Positions 41,911 through 50,825 of a DNA stretch of 64,000 nucleotides are shown piece after piece; the stretch's first letter is position 1, and each line of letters opens with the position of its first letter. The stretch comes from DASUPK01 sp963819715 (GTDB taxonomy: Bacteria > Actinomycetota > Thermoleophilia > Solirubrobacterales > 70-9): positions 1,116,001-1,180,000 of the forward strand of contig CAWFXE010000002.1 in NCBI GenBank assembly GCA_963819715.1, written 5' to 3'. The translations under genes were made by a program, and so were the position numbers. A model generated the notes under the pieces. It ran no database searches and was not told where the DNA came from. It saw only the letters and a list, made by a program, of their open reading frames with translations.

Positions 41911-42792
41911 CTAGAGCTTCAGGCAGTACCCGTATGCCGTCAGGCTTGCGCTGGGGCCGAACTGGTTCATCGCCGAGGCGGTCCAGCCGCCGGACCCGGT
42001 GAAGGTGCCGTTCGTGAACAGCATTGAACCGGTGGGCGAGGTGCTGAACCCGCCGAAGACGACGTGGCCGGTCGGGCAGGAGGGGGTCAACGCCGTGCCG
42101 AATTGGCCGGTTCCGACGGTGGTCGATCCGGAAACCTCCGTGAGCAGCGGCTTCTTGCTGTGCCAGCAGTAGGCGATCGCCGTCAGCTCGCCACCGAAGC
42201 CGCCGAATGCACTCCCGGTGACGCTCCACGACTTGTCGGAGATCGCCCGCGACTCGTTGATGTAGTCGCCTCCCCGCGCGACGAAGTCGGTGCGCTGGAA
42301 GCCGCCGCCGAAGAGATGCCGTCTTCCCGGACAGGTGGCGACCGCGGTCTTGGTCTGGCCGGCGTTCACGTAGACGGTCGTGTGGGGAGGGGTGACGTGC
42401 TTCTGCTTGCGGGCGCATGCGGCCTGGAGCTTCACGCTGCGCGGGGTGGTGCTGCCGGGCGTTGGATCGAACAGCACGACCGTGCTGTGGTAACCGTGCT
42501 GCACGCCCAGGCGCTCGTATGAGTGCGGGTAGATGCCCTCGCCGTCCGAGTCGGGAAGCGGTGAACTCGTCATCCCGCCGCCGAGAGGGACCAGGCGGCC
42601 GGGGCACTTGACCGTGAGGCGCCGCTTCTCGTTCGCGCCGCTGAGCTTGAAGCTCTTGTGGGTGTAGGTGACGGACTTGGCGGAGGCGCTGTCCGCTCCG
42701 GCTGCGGCAGCGAGAAGCGCACAGCAGGCGAGCAGCAGAACGAGCGCGACGCCCGCGTGCGCCCTGCTCACCCCTGTGATCGCCGAAACCAT
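41911..42792 (-). CDS. Exported protein with three Cys-Pro-Gly/Gly-Gly-Gly modules
   Basis: The 293-residue protein has a signal peptide (hydrophobic core VALVLLLACCALLAAAAGA) and a mature part made of about three repeats of 75-85 residues. Each opens with a Cys-Pro motif followed by a Gly cluster: CPGRLVPLGGGMTSS, CPGRRHLFGGGFQRT and CPTGHVVFGGFSTS; each carries a Trp or aromatic strand and ends near a second Cys (for example LQAACA, AIAYCW, AYGYCL). The two Cys per repeat probably form a disulfide. A similar single module ends the protein at 54574. No function is known. The ATG at 42792 follows AGGTG; a GTG at 42798 is also in frame. Confidence 0.65.
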   Translation of the reverse strand: MVSAITGVSRAHAGVALVLLLACCALLAAAAGADSASAKSVTYTHKSFKLSGANEKRRLTVKCPGRLVPLGGGMTSSPLPDSDGEGIYPHSYERLGVQHGYHSTVVLFDPTPGSTTPRSVKLQAACARKQKHVTPPHTTVYVNAGQTKTAVATCPGRRHLFGGGFQRTDFVARGGDYINESRAISDKSWSVTGSAFGGFGGELTAIAYCWHSKKPLLTEVSGSTTVGTGQFGTALTPSCPTGHVVFGGFSTSPTGSMLFTNGTFTGSGGWTASAMNQFGPSASLTAYGYCLKL

Positions 42793-42856
42793 GCTCACCT
42801 GTAACCCATCGGCAGCGCGAAAGTCACGCTCAAGCCCCGACGGCTAGGAGCTCCTG

Positions 42857-44527
42857 CTATCTGCCCTTGTGCATGGTGCGCCGAGTGACCTCGATCAGTG
42901 GGCGGAAGCCCTCGCGCAGGGCCTTCAGGCGGTTGCCGTTGCGGCTGTAGAGCAGCTGCGCGGAGGAGCGAATCGCGTCGGCCAGCTTGCGGTCATACGG
43001 CTGCCACCACATGTCCCTGGTCCAGCCGGGCTCCCAGGCGAGCTGCTTGATGTTGACGCACTCGTAGAAGCCGAACTTGGAGTGCGAGCGGCCCAGGCCG
43101 GAGTCCTTGACGCCGCCCCAGGCGCACTGGCAGGCGCCGTGGGAGAAGGAGTGGTCATTCGTCCAGACCATCCCGGACTCGATCTGATGGGCAATGCGCT
43201 CGCCCTTGGCGCGGTCCTTGGTCCAGACCGAGGCGCCGAGGCCGAACTGCGAGTCGTTGGCGAGCGTGACTGCCTCCTCCTCGGAGCCCACCTTCATGAC
43301 CGGCAGCACCGGGCCGAAGATCTCCTCGTTCATGATCCGCATGTCGTGCGTGACGTCCGTCAGCACGACCGGCGCGATGAAGCTGCCCTTCATGCCCTTG
43401 ATCTTGGTCGGGCCGCCGGTGAGCTTGGTGGCGCCGTTCTTCACAGCGTCGTCGACCAGGTCCGCGACGATCGCTGCCTGGTCGTCGGAGACCATCGGGC
43501 CGATCTCCGTGGTCCACTCGCGCGGGTCGCCGACGGTGAGGCGCTCGGTCTCGCGGACGACTCCGTCCAGGAACCGGTCGGCGACATCCTCCATGACGTA
43601 GACGCGCTCGATCCCCGAGCAGGTCTGTCCGGCGTTCGCAAAGCCGCCCCAGACCGCGCCGGAGACCGCATTCGCGAGGTCCGCGTCGGCGCAGACGATC
43701 TGCGGGTCCTTGCCCCCGAGCTCGAGCACGGAGCCCTTCATCCGCTTGGCGCACTCGACACCGACCTTCTTGCCGACCTCGACGGAGCCGGTGAAGAAGA
43801 TCTTCCCCGCCGTTGATTTGACGAGCGCGTCGCCGATCCGGCCGCCGCCGTGGACGGTGCGGATCAGGCCCTCGGGCAGGCCGGCCTTCTCGAAGGTCTC
43901 CCGGATCCGGTCGCCGATCAGCGGGGTGAGGCTGGCGGGCTTGAGCACGACGCCGTTGCCGCACATCAGTGCGATTGCGACCTCGCCGAAGGGGATCGAC
44001 CAGGGGTAGTTCCAGGGCGCGATCACTCCGACCACGCCGATCGGCTCGTAGCTGAACTTGGCGCTCTTCGACTTCAGGATGACCGGCATCGAGAGCTTCT
44101 CGTCCGAGAGGATGCTCGGGCCGTTGTCGGCGATCCACTTGAGCGAGTCGACGGTGGGGAGGAGCTCCATCGTGTAGCTCTCCACCCGCGGCTTGCCCTG
44201 CTCGCTGGTGAGCAGCTCCGCGATCTCGTCGAGCTCCGAGAGCAGCACGTCGACGGCGCGGCGCATGTAGCGGGCGCGGTCCTCGAGAGAGAGGGCCGCC
44301 CAGAAAGGCTGCACCTCGGCGACGTCGTCCACGATTCCCTGGACCTTCGCCGGGGTGATCGTCTCGACCGTGCCAATCAGCTGGCCGGTGGCTGGATTGA
44401 AGGATTCGAGCGCGGGCTTCGGCTTGGACTTGGCCTTGCTTCGCTTCGCGGAGGACTTGGTGCTCTTGTTGCCGTTCGTGCTCGACTTCCGGCTGGCGCC
44501 GGTCTTTCGGGTGCGGCTCGCCTCCAT
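42857..44527 (-). CDS. NAD(P)-dependent aldehyde dehydrogenase with basic N-terminal extension
   Basis: The 556-residue enzyme has the ALDH fold: APWNYPWSIPF near 169-179, FTGSVEVGKKVG near 245-256, the general-base Glu in LELGGKDP near 270, and the nucleophile Cys in NAGQTCSGIERV near 300. The order and the FSHGACQCAWGGVKDSG end resemble the succinate-semialdehyde/broad-range group. Its first 38 residues are almost only Lys, Ser, Arg, Thr and Ala and are not part of the fold; their role is unknown. It is divergent from the lipoprotein remnant. Confidence 0.88.
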   Translation of the reverse strand: MEASRTRKTGASRKSSTNGNKSTKSSAKRSKAKSKPKPALESFNPATGQLIGTVETITPAKVQGIVDDVAEVQPFWAALSLEDRARYMRRAVDVLLSELDEIAELLTSEQGKPRVESYTMELLPTVDSLKWIADNGPSILSDEKLSMPVILKSKSAKFSYEPIGVVGVIAPWNYPWSIPFGEVAIALMCGNGVVLKPASLTPLIGDRIRETFEKAGLPEGLIRTVHGGGRIGDALVKSTAGKIFFTGSVEVGKKVGVECAKRMKGSVLELGGKDPQIVCADADLANAVSGAVWGGFANAGQTCSGIERVYVMEDVADRFLDGVVRETERLTVGDPREWTTEIGPMVSDDQAAIVADLVDDAVKNGATKLTGGPTKIKGMKGSFIAPVVLTDVTHDMRIMNEEIFGPVLPVMKVGSEEEAVTLANDSQFGLGASVWTKDRAKGERIAHQIESGMVWTNDHSFSHGACQCAWGGVKDSGLGRSHSKFGFYECVNIKQLAWEPGWTRDMWWQPYDRKLADAIRSSAQLLYSRNGNRLKALREGFRPLIEVTRRTMHKGR

Positions 44528-44627
44528 CGCTGCGTCCTCTCGTCGCTTGCGCTCGTCTCGGGCGATTCTACGCGGAGGATCGCCCGGGTCAGTCGCCCGA
44601 GCTCGCGTCGGCGGATAGCCTCTGAGC

Positions 44628-45222
44628 GTGCGCTTCCCAATCGCTCTGGTCGCCCTCTGCGGTCACGCTTCTCGTCGGTTGCGGGAGTGGATGACGGGCC
44701 GTCGACCGACCGGACAGGCACTGGCCATGCGCAATCGGGCAGCCAGGGACCCAGCGGGGAGTTGAGAGCAGACGGCATCGGAGCTGTGGAGGTAGGAGCA
44801 CCAACCGCGCAGGTCGAAGAGGCCTTTGGAACACCCGATCGTCAGCGAGCAGCTGCCCGGGCTGCGAGCTCGACGGGCCCAACGCCACGCCGACCCTTCA
44901 GTGGAGCGTGGAATCTCGACTGACGGCGCCGTTGACGGTCAGCTTCGACGCAGCCGAGTGGGAAACTCATCGAGCTACAGGAGCACTAGCCCATCGCTGC
45001 CAACGGCACGCGGGCGTGCGGATCGGCGACGGCTTCGACACGTTGAGCGAGAGCTACGGCGGCGATCGCTGAAGCCACTCGCAGCTGGGCGCGCAAGTCG
45101 GACTTCGCACGCTCAGGCGTTTGGTACGCCGGCAAGCCAGGGCACCGCTTGGATCCTCTTCACCGTGGCCGGGGGGACCGATCAAGACCATCCAGGGCGG
45201 CAAAGTCCAGATCTGCGAGTAG
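44628..45222 (+). pseudogene. Decayed lipoprotein gene in several frames
   Basis: Fragments of one lipoprotein follow in order but in different frames. A GTG at 44628 begins VRFPIALVAL; the next frame gives AVTLLVGCGSG with a lipobox Cys and stops at 44692; a third frame gives LRADGIGAVEVGAPTAQVEEAFGTPD (in two parts, up to about 44838); then CELDGPNATPTLQW and GVRIGDGFDTLSESYGG to a stop at 45070; then GVWYAGKPG, WILFTV, and finally PIKTIQGGKVQICE ending in TAG at 45220. The DGIG start, GxRIGD middle and GGKV end fit an exported actinobacterial domain I recall as uncharacterised. At least five shifts show true decay rather than one read error. Confidence 0.65.
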
Positions 45223-45294
45223 CTCCCCGTTTTTACGCAGCGACCTCCCGCCGAGGCCGCTCCTCCCCTGTCCCTTGCCGTGTCTGAAAGAAGT

Positions 45295-45329
45295 GAAGGC
45301 CGGGAGCAATCCCCGGGCTCCCGGCCTTC
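45295..45329 (+). terminator. Perfect 12-bp hairpin, likely bidirectional terminator
   Basis: GAAGGCCGGGAG at 45295-45306 pairs perfectly with CTCCCGGCCTTC at 45318-45329 around an 11-base loop. No T run follows. It lies after the lipoprotein remnant and also downstream of rarA on the other strand, so it could serve both. Confidence 0.6.
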
Positions 45330-45464
45330 GTTGTCCACTCCCCGGCTACTTACGCGCCGGCTCCGGCGAACCGCACGATTGCCAGAGCGTCAGACAGGGC
45401 TCAAAACACGGACTTCTGGAAAAGGTTGCGCAGCGAAAAGCCGGTGATTTGGCTTAACGTCGCG

Positions 45465-46811
45465 CTAATCCTTCGAGAAGCGGCGGCGCAACCGATCGAC
45501 GCGCTCGCGGAGCTCCCCTTCGAAGCCGCGGTCGGTCGGCTCGTAGAAGCGCTGGTCGCGAACGGCGTCCGGCGCCAATGGCTGGTCGGTGATCCCACCG
45601 GGCTCATCGTGTGGGTAGCGGTAGCCCTCGCCGCGGCCGAGCTCCTTGGCGCCGGGGTAGTGGGTGTCCTGAAGGTACGGCGGCGGCTCGGCGGCTCCGT
45701 GCTCGCGGACATGGGCCGAGGCGCGGCCGATAGCCGTCGTCGACGCGTTCGACTTGGGCGCCAGCGCGAGGTAGGCGGCGGCCTGAGCCAGGTTGAGAGC
45801 GCACTCGGGCAGGCCCACGCGGTCGACCGCCTGGCCCGCGGCGTTGGCGATCACCAGTGCCTGGGGATCCGCGTTGCCGATGTCCTCGGAAGCGAAGATC
45901 ACCATCCGGCGGGCGATGAAGCGGGGGTCCTCGCCCCCCTCGAGCATGACCGCGAGGTAGTAGATGGAGGCGTCCACGTCCGAGCCGCGCGTCGCCTTGA
46001 TCCAGGCCGAGATGTAGTCGTAGTGCTTGTCGCCCTCGCGGTCGTAGAGCAGGGCCTTGCGCTGGAGCGCGTCCTCGACCGCCTCGACGTCGATCTCGGT
46101 TGCTCCGGCCTGTCGTGTGGCCTCCGCCGCCCGCTCGAGGGCAGCCAGCGCGACGCGGCCGTCGCCTCCCGCCTTTGTCGTCAGGACGGACAGCGCGCCG
46201 TCCGAGATCCCGGGCGGATCGGGGATGCCGCGCTCGTCGCCGAGCGCCCGGAGCACGAGCTCCTCGATCTCCTCCGCGCTCAGGGGCCGGAATTCGTAGA
46301 TCTGCGAGCGGGACAGCAGCGCCGAGTTGACCTCGAAGTAGGGGTTCTCGGTGGTGGCCCCGATCAGGGTGACCAGTCCCTCTTCGACCGCGGGCAGGAG
46401 CGCGTCCTGCTGGGCCTTGTTGAAGCGGTGGATCTCGTCGAGGAAGAAGATCGTCGGACGTCCCGCGGCACGGCGCTCGCGGGCCCGCGCGATCACCTCG
46501 CGCACCTCGGGACGCCCCGCGTTGACCGCGGAGAGCTCCTCGAAGGCGCCCTTCGCGCGCGCGGCGATGATCCGCGCCACGGTGGTCTTGCCGCTCCCCG
46601 GCGGGCCGTAGAAGATCGCGCTGTGAGGCTCGCCGGACTCGATCGCCATCCGCAGCGCTGAGCCCGGCTCGAGCAGGTGCGTCTGCCCGGAGAGCTCACC
46701 GAGGTCCCGGGGGCGCATCCGGGCCGCGAGCGGAGCGTCGTCCGGCGATATCCCCGCGCGCGAGCTCGACTCGGGGCTGGTTTCGAAGAGTTGGTCGCCG
46801 GTGTCCGCCAT
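45465..46811 (-). CDS. rarA: Replication-associated recombination protein A (AAA+ ATPase)
   Basis: The 448-residue protein is RarA/MgsA, which acts at stalled replication forks and interacts with SSB. Landmarks are Walker A YGPPGSGKTT near 69-78, Walker B FFLDEIHRF near 121-129, sensor GATTENPYFEV, and the C-terminal tetramer domain with HYDYISAWIKATRGSD and RRMVIFASEDIG. It ends PTDRGFEGELRERV. ATG start at 46811, divergent from chrA with 11 bases between. Confidence 0.95.
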   Translation of the reverse strand: MADTGDQLFETSPESSSRAGISPDDAPLAARMRPRDLGELSGQTHLLEPGSALRMAIESGEPHSAIFYGPPGSGKTTVARIIAARAKGAFEELSAVNAGRPEVREVIARARERRAAGRPTIFFLDEIHRFNKAQQDALLPAVEEGLVTLIGATTENPYFEVNSALLSRSQIYEFRPLSAEEIEELVLRALGDERGIPDPPGISDGALSVLTTKAGGDGRVALAALERAAEATRQAGATEIDVEAVEDALQRKALLYDREGDKHYDYISAWIKATRGSDVDASIYYLAVMLEGGEDPRFIARRMVIFASEDIGNADPQALVIANAAGQAVDRVGLPECALNLAQAAAYLALAPKSNASTTAIGRASAHVREHGAAEPPPYLQDTHYPGAKELGRGEGYRYPHDEPGGITDQPLAPDAVRDQRFYEPTDRGFEGELRERVDRLRRRFSKD

Positions 46812-46822
46812 GCTGCCGCAGT

Positions 46823-47968
46823 ATGAACCGCCCCACCGCGCCGCTCGGGACGATCGCGAGGGAGTGGCTGCGGATCGGGTTGATCGGGTTCGGCGGGCCT
46901 CCGGCGCACGTCACGCTGCTGCGAGAGCTCGTCGTCGCCAAGCACGGCTGGATGGACGGCCGCGCCTTCGAGGACGCCAACGCCGCCTGCTCTTTGCTTC
47001 CCGGTCCCTCCTCGACCCAGCTCTCGATCTTCTGCGCCTACCGGGTCGGCGGGCCGATGGGAGCGGTGATCGGGGGGCTCGGGTTCGTCGTCCCGGCGGT
47101 CGTGATGGTGATCGCCCTGTCGGTTCTCTTCCTCTCCTCGGCGCCGCCGGACTGGGTGCGCGGCGCGGGCGCCGGGGCCGGGGCGGCCGTCGCAGCGGTC
47201 GCGGTGCGCGCCGGAAGCGAACTGGTGGGGCCTAGCTACCGGCATGCGATGGAGGGACACGGGCACCGGGTGCGCTGGGCGGCCTACATGCTCGCCGGGG
47301 TCGCGGCGGCGATCGCGATCGGCCCCTACCTTGTCCTGGTCCTGGTCGCCTGCGGGCTGCTCGAAATCGCGCGGCGCTGGCGCCCCGAGGACGCCGGCGT
47401 CTGGTGGCCCCTGCCGGTTGCTGCGATCTCTTCGGGAGGGATCGGCGCCCTGGCCTGGACGGCCTTCAAGGTTGGAGCCCTCTCGTTCGGAGGGGGATTC
47501 GTGATCATTCCGCTGATGCAGCAGGACGCGGTCCACGTCTACCACTGGATGACGGACGCGCAGTTCCTGAACGCCGTCGCGCTCGGGCAGGTCACTCCGG
47601 GGCCGGTCGTCGCGACCGTGGCCGCCGTCGGCTACGCCGCCCACGGCATCGGCGGCGCGCTGCTGGCCGCGGCCGTCGCGTTCAGCCCGAGCTTCTCGTT
47701 CATCCTGCTCGGCGGCGGCCGCTTCGAGCGAATCCGTGAGAACGACCGCGCTCGCGCGTTCCTCGACGGGGCGGGGCCGGTGGCGATCGGAGCGATCCTC
47801 GGCTCGGCGGTGACCCTCGCGGGCGGCATCGACGAGACCTGGCAGATCCCGGTGCTCGCGGCCGCCGCGGTGACGCTGCTGGTCGCTCGCCGCGGAGTGG
47901 TCGAGACTTTGATTGCGTCCGGCGGGGTGGGCGCGGCGATCGCCTTGGCCGGGGGTCCGTTGCCCTAG
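46823..47968 (+). CDS. Chromate transporter (ChrA, two-domain CHR family)
   Basis: The 381-residue protein has two homologous halves of about six helices. The first carries RIGLIGFGGPPAHV near 18-31 and SLLPGPSSTQL near 57-67; the second carries FKVGALSFGGGFVIIP and LGQVTPGPVVAT. These FGGP/PGP pairs are the CHR family signature. Members export chromate or exchange other oxyanions; the physiological substrate is not known here. It is followed 11 bases later by the M20 peptidase gene. Confidence 0.92.
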   Translation: MNRPTAPLGTIAREWLRIGLIGFGGPPAHVTLLRELVVAKHGWMDGRAFEDANAACSLLPGPSSTQLSIFCAYRVGGPMGAVIGGLGFVVPAVVMVIALSVLFLSSAPPDWVRGAGAGAGAAVAAVAVRAGSELVGPSYRHAMEGHGHRVRWAAYMLAGVAAAIAIGPYLVLVLVACGLLEIARRWRPEDAGVWWPLPVAAISSGGIGALAWTAFKVGALSFGGGFVIIPLMQQDAVHVYHWMTDAQFLNAVALGQVTPGPVVATVAAVGYAAHGIGGALLAAAVAFSPSFSFILLGGGRFERIRENDRARAFLDGAGPVAIGAILGSAVTLAGGIDETWQIPVLAAAAVTLLVARRGVVETLIASGGVGAAIALAGGPLP

Positions 47969-47979
47969 GCTGAGCATCG

Positions 47980-49317
47980 ATGGAGGAGAGCACCGCAACG
48001 GCCGTGCCCCAGGGCCTCGGTCCTCGGGCGGTCGACCTGCTCGGCCGGCTGATCCAGGCGAACACGGTCAACCCGCCCGGCAACGAGGGCCCCGTTCAGG
48101 ACTTCCTGCAGGAGACGTTGACCGGCGCCGGCTTCGAGTGCGAGCAGCTATCCGCCGAGCCGGGACGGCCGAACTTGGTCGCGCGGCTCCGCGGAGCCGC
48201 CGACGGCCCGACCCTCACCTTCCTCGGTCACGTCGACACCGTTCGCGCCGACCCGGACGAGTGGACCTTCGACCCCTGGGCCGGCGACGTCGCCGACGGC
48301 TGGGTCCGCGGGCGCGGGGCGCTCGACATGAAGGGCCAGGTCGCGGCGGAGGTCGCGGCCGCGGCCTCGCTGGCGGAGTCCGGTTGGCGGCCGTCCTCCG
48401 GCGAGCTCAAGCTCGTGATCACCGCGGACGAGGAGGTCGGCGGTGGCCTGGGAGCGATGTGGCTCTGCAGCGAGCAGGCCGATGCGGTGCGCAGCGACTT
48501 CGTCGTCAACGAGGGCGGAGGCCAGGCGGTCGAATTCGGAGGCCGCCGCCTCTACACGCTTAGCGTCGGGGAGAAGGGGATCTTCCGGATGAAGCTGCGG
48601 ACGCACGGTGAGGCCGGACACGCGTCCCTGCCGCGCATCGGCGACAACGCCCTGCTCAAGCTCGCCACTTATCTCGCCGCCCTGTCCGAGCAGCCGCCGC
48701 CCGAGCCGACCGACGTCGGCGAGGCGCTGCTCGAGGCGCTCTTCGGGGAGGTCTTCCCGGGCGAGGAGGGTGTGCGCGCCGGGCTGGAGCGGCTGCGCGC
48801 CGAGGCGCCGCTGCTCGCCGACTACCTGGTCGAGCCGATGCTGGGAGTGACGCTCACCCCGACGAAGGCCCAGGCCGGCAAGAAGGCGAACGTCATCCCC
48901 TCGGAAGCGGAGGCGCTGATCGACTGCCGCGTGCCACCCGGCCAGGGGAAGGACGACGCGCTCCGCCAGCTCGAGGCGCTGATCGGCGAGGGCGACTACG
49001 AGGTCGAGTTCAGCGAGGCCGTCGTCGGCAACAGCTCGCCGATGGACTCCCAGCTCGCCGACGCGATCCGGGGCTGGCTCGCGGACGCCGACCCGGGCGC
49101 GGAGATCGCGCCGACCGTCATGCCGGGATTCAGCGACAGCAATCCGTTCCGCACCGCGTTCCCGGACGCCGTCGTCTACGGCTTCTGCCCGCATCGCGAC
49201 ATCGACCTGCTCGGATCCGCCCCGCTGATCCACGGCGCGGATGAGCGAGTGCCCGTCTCCGATGTCGAGCTGTCCGCGCGCTTCTTCTACGAGTTGCCGC
49301 AGAGGTTGCTCGGATGA
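47980..49317 (+). CDS. M20-family metallopeptidase (ArgE/DapE-like)
   Basis: The 445-residue enzyme has the two-zinc site pattern: TFLGHVDTV near 81-89 with His and Asp, GRGALDMKG near 107-115 with the bridging Asp, and TADEEVGG near 148-155 with the base Glu-Glu. A lid domain sits in the middle and HGADERVP holds the final His. It removes acyl or peptide groups from amino acid derivatives; the substrate is unknown. The stop overlaps the next ATG by 4 bases. Confidence 0.92.
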   Translation: MEESTATAVPQGLGPRAVDLLGRLIQANTVNPPGNEGPVQDFLQETLTGAGFECEQLSAEPGRPNLVARLRGAADGPTLTFLGHVDTVRADPDEWTFDPWAGDVADGWVRGRGALDMKGQVAAEVAAAASLAESGWRPSSGELKLVITADEEVGGGLGAMWLCSEQADAVRSDFVVNEGGGQAVEFGGRRLYTLSVGEKGIFRMKLRTHGEAGHASLPRIGDNALLKLATYLAALSEQPPPEPTDVGEALLEALFGEVFPGEEGVRAGLERLRAEAPLLADYLVEPMLGVTLTPTKAQAGKKANVIPSEAEALIDCRVPPGQGKDDALRQLEALIGEGDYEVEFSEAVVGNSSPMDSQLADAIRGWLADADPGAEIAPTVMPGFSDSNPFRTAFPDAVVYGFCPHRDIDLLGSAPLIHGADERVPVSDVELSARFFYELPQRLLG

Positions 49318-50183
49318 GCGAGACGAACGGCAACCAGGCCCCCGCGCCGGAGGAGGAGAGGTACGTGCTCCGGCTCGGCGGCATGGCTCTCCGCAACGGC
49401 CTGCTGATCCACGGCCCGACCTCCTGGGCCGCCGCGGCGCGCGACCAGAACGGCGAGATCCAGATCGCCTCGGGCCCCAAGCCGGCGCTGGCGCCGGACC
49501 TCGCGGTGCGCGTGCCACTGCTCCGCGGCCCGCTGCGGCTCGCCGAGGCCTTCCTGCTGATCCCGACGGTGCGGATGAAGCTGCGCTCCGCCCGGCTTCC
49601 GTTCGAGGACGTCCGGGTGATCGCAGCGATGTTCATCGCCTCGAGCGCCAGCCGTGCCCTGCGCCGCAAGAAGGCGAGCGCGACCGGCGAGCTCGTCCAG
49701 GCCGCGCTGGGCCTGGCCCCGGCGATGGTGGCTCTCAGCGATCGCAATCTCGCCGCGTACCACGGTGCCGAGCACAAGGCGATCGGCGCATACGAGGCCG
49801 GCTCCGATGATCCCGCGTCCGCCACCAAGGAACACGAGCGCTGCGGCTCCAATCTGGTCGCGCCGATGCTGGTGCTCTCGGCGGCCGGGCAGCTGTTGCT
49901 CGAGCGCGCCATGGAGAACCCCGGTCCCGTGGCCCGCGCGGCGGTGGGGGTGGCGAGCGCATCCGTGGCCGCAGAGATGTTCGCCTGGAGTGAGCGCAAC
50001 CCCGAGAGCGCCGCCGCCCGCGCCTTCCACCGGCCCGGTCATGAGATTCAGCGCCTGATCGCAACCAAGGAGCCGACGCCCGAGCAGCTCGAGGTCAGCG
50101 TCGCGGCGCTGCGCGAGATCCTCCGCGTCGAGCAGGAGGCGGAGGGCGCGTCCAGCGCCGGAGATCCGCTGCCCGCTACGTAG
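49314..50183 (+). CDS. DUF1385 family protein (YqhQ-like)
   Basis: The 289-residue protein is predicted to be a metal-dependent membrane protein of the YqhQ/DUF1385 family. Landmarks are LGGMALRNGLLIHGP at 16-30, then LSDRNLAAYHGAEHK near 142-156 with the conserved YHGAEHK, and a HERCGSN motif near 178-184. Its function is unknown. The start overlaps the M20 peptidase stop (ATGA). It is followed by mce after 12 bases. Confidence 0.88.
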   Translation: MSETNGNQAPAPEEERYVLRLGGMALRNGLLIHGPTSWAAAARDQNGEIQIASGPKPALAPDLAVRVPLLRGPLRLAEAFLLIPTVRMKLRSARLPFEDVRVIAAMFIASSASRALRRKKASATGELVQAALGLAPAMVALSDRNLAAYHGAEHKAIGAYEAGSDDPASATKEHERCGSNLVAPMLVLSAAGQLLLERAMENPGPVARAAVGVASASVAAEMFAWSERNPESAAARAFHRPGHEIQRLIATKEPTPEQLEVSVAALREILRVEQEAEGASSAGDPLPAT

Positions 50184-50195
50184 ACTGCACCGCCC

Positions 50196-50606
50196 GTGCT
50201 CGGCCGGATCGATCACATCGGCGTCGCCACCGACGACCTCGAGGGGGCCCTCGCTCTCTATGAGAAGACGCTCGGCATGCCGCTTGCGCACCGCGAGACG
50301 GTGGAGTCCCAGGGCGTCGAGGCGGCGCTGCTCGACGTCGGCGACGGGCACGTCGAGCTGCTGCGGCCCCTCGGCCCTGAGACGCCGGTGGGCAAGTACC
50401 TGGAGAAGCGCGGCCCGGGACTGCACCACGTCGCCTACGCCGTCGACGACATCGACGACGTTCTCCGGCAGCTCAAGGACGCGGGAGTCGAGCTGATCGA
50501 CTCAGAAGCTAGAGTTGGGATTCGCAACTCTCGTGTTGCGTTTCTGCACCCGCGCTCCACCGGCGGCGTGCTGACAGAAATCGTCGAACCGGCCAAGGAG
50601 CATTGA
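50196..50606 (+). CDS. mce: Methylmalonyl-CoA epimerase
   Basis: The 136-residue protein is a glyoxalase-fold epimerase that converts S- to R-methylmalonyl-CoA in propionate metabolism. Landmarks are IDHIGVATDDLEGAL near 5-19 with metal His, VELLRPLG near 51-58, GPGLHHVAYAVDDI near 71-84 with the second His, and a final GVLTEIVEP with the metal Glu. GTG start at 50196. The stop overlaps the next gene as TGATG. Confidence 0.93.
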   Translation: MLGRIDHIGVATDDLEGALALYEKTLGMPLAHRETVESQGVEAALLDVGDGHVELLRPLGPETPVGKYLEKRGPGLHHVAYAVDDIDDVLRQLKDAGVELIDSEARVGIRNSRVAFLHPRSTGGVLTEIVEPAKEH

Positions 50607-50824
50607 TGACATCGGCAGAGCGAGTTTCGATTGGGTTCTCGGGAGGACAGGTCGTCGAGGTGAGGATCGACGACGGCAAGCTCAAGGACCTGCGCAAGGC
50701 GCTGGAGAAGGCGGACGGCTGGCTCGACCTCGATGCCGAGGAGGGCATGGTCTCGATCGACCTGACGCAGGTCGTCTTCATCCGCAGCGCCACCACGCCG
50801 TCGAAGATCGGCTTCGGCGGCTAG
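50606..50824 (+). CDS. Small DUF3107-like protein
   Basis: The 72-residue protein begins MTSAERVSIGFSGGQVVEV and has alternating beta and helix pattern with ALEKADGWLDLDAEEG and VSIDLTQVVFIRS. This resembles the DUF3107 group of small actinobacterial proteins, but the match is a pattern, not certain. It starts at the ATG sharing bases with the mce stop and is convergent with the BtrH gene (1 base). Confidence 0.6.
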   Translation: MTSAERVSIGFSGGQVVEVRIDDGKLKDLRKALEKADGWLDLDAEEGMVSIDLTQVVFIRSATTPSKIGFGG

Positions 50825-50825
50825 C

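Noticed and set aside
44826..45287. 153-codon frame on the plus strand in the lipoprotein remnant
   Set aside because: It reads through the decayed gene in a mostly wrong frame; only a short WILFTV piece fits the remnant.
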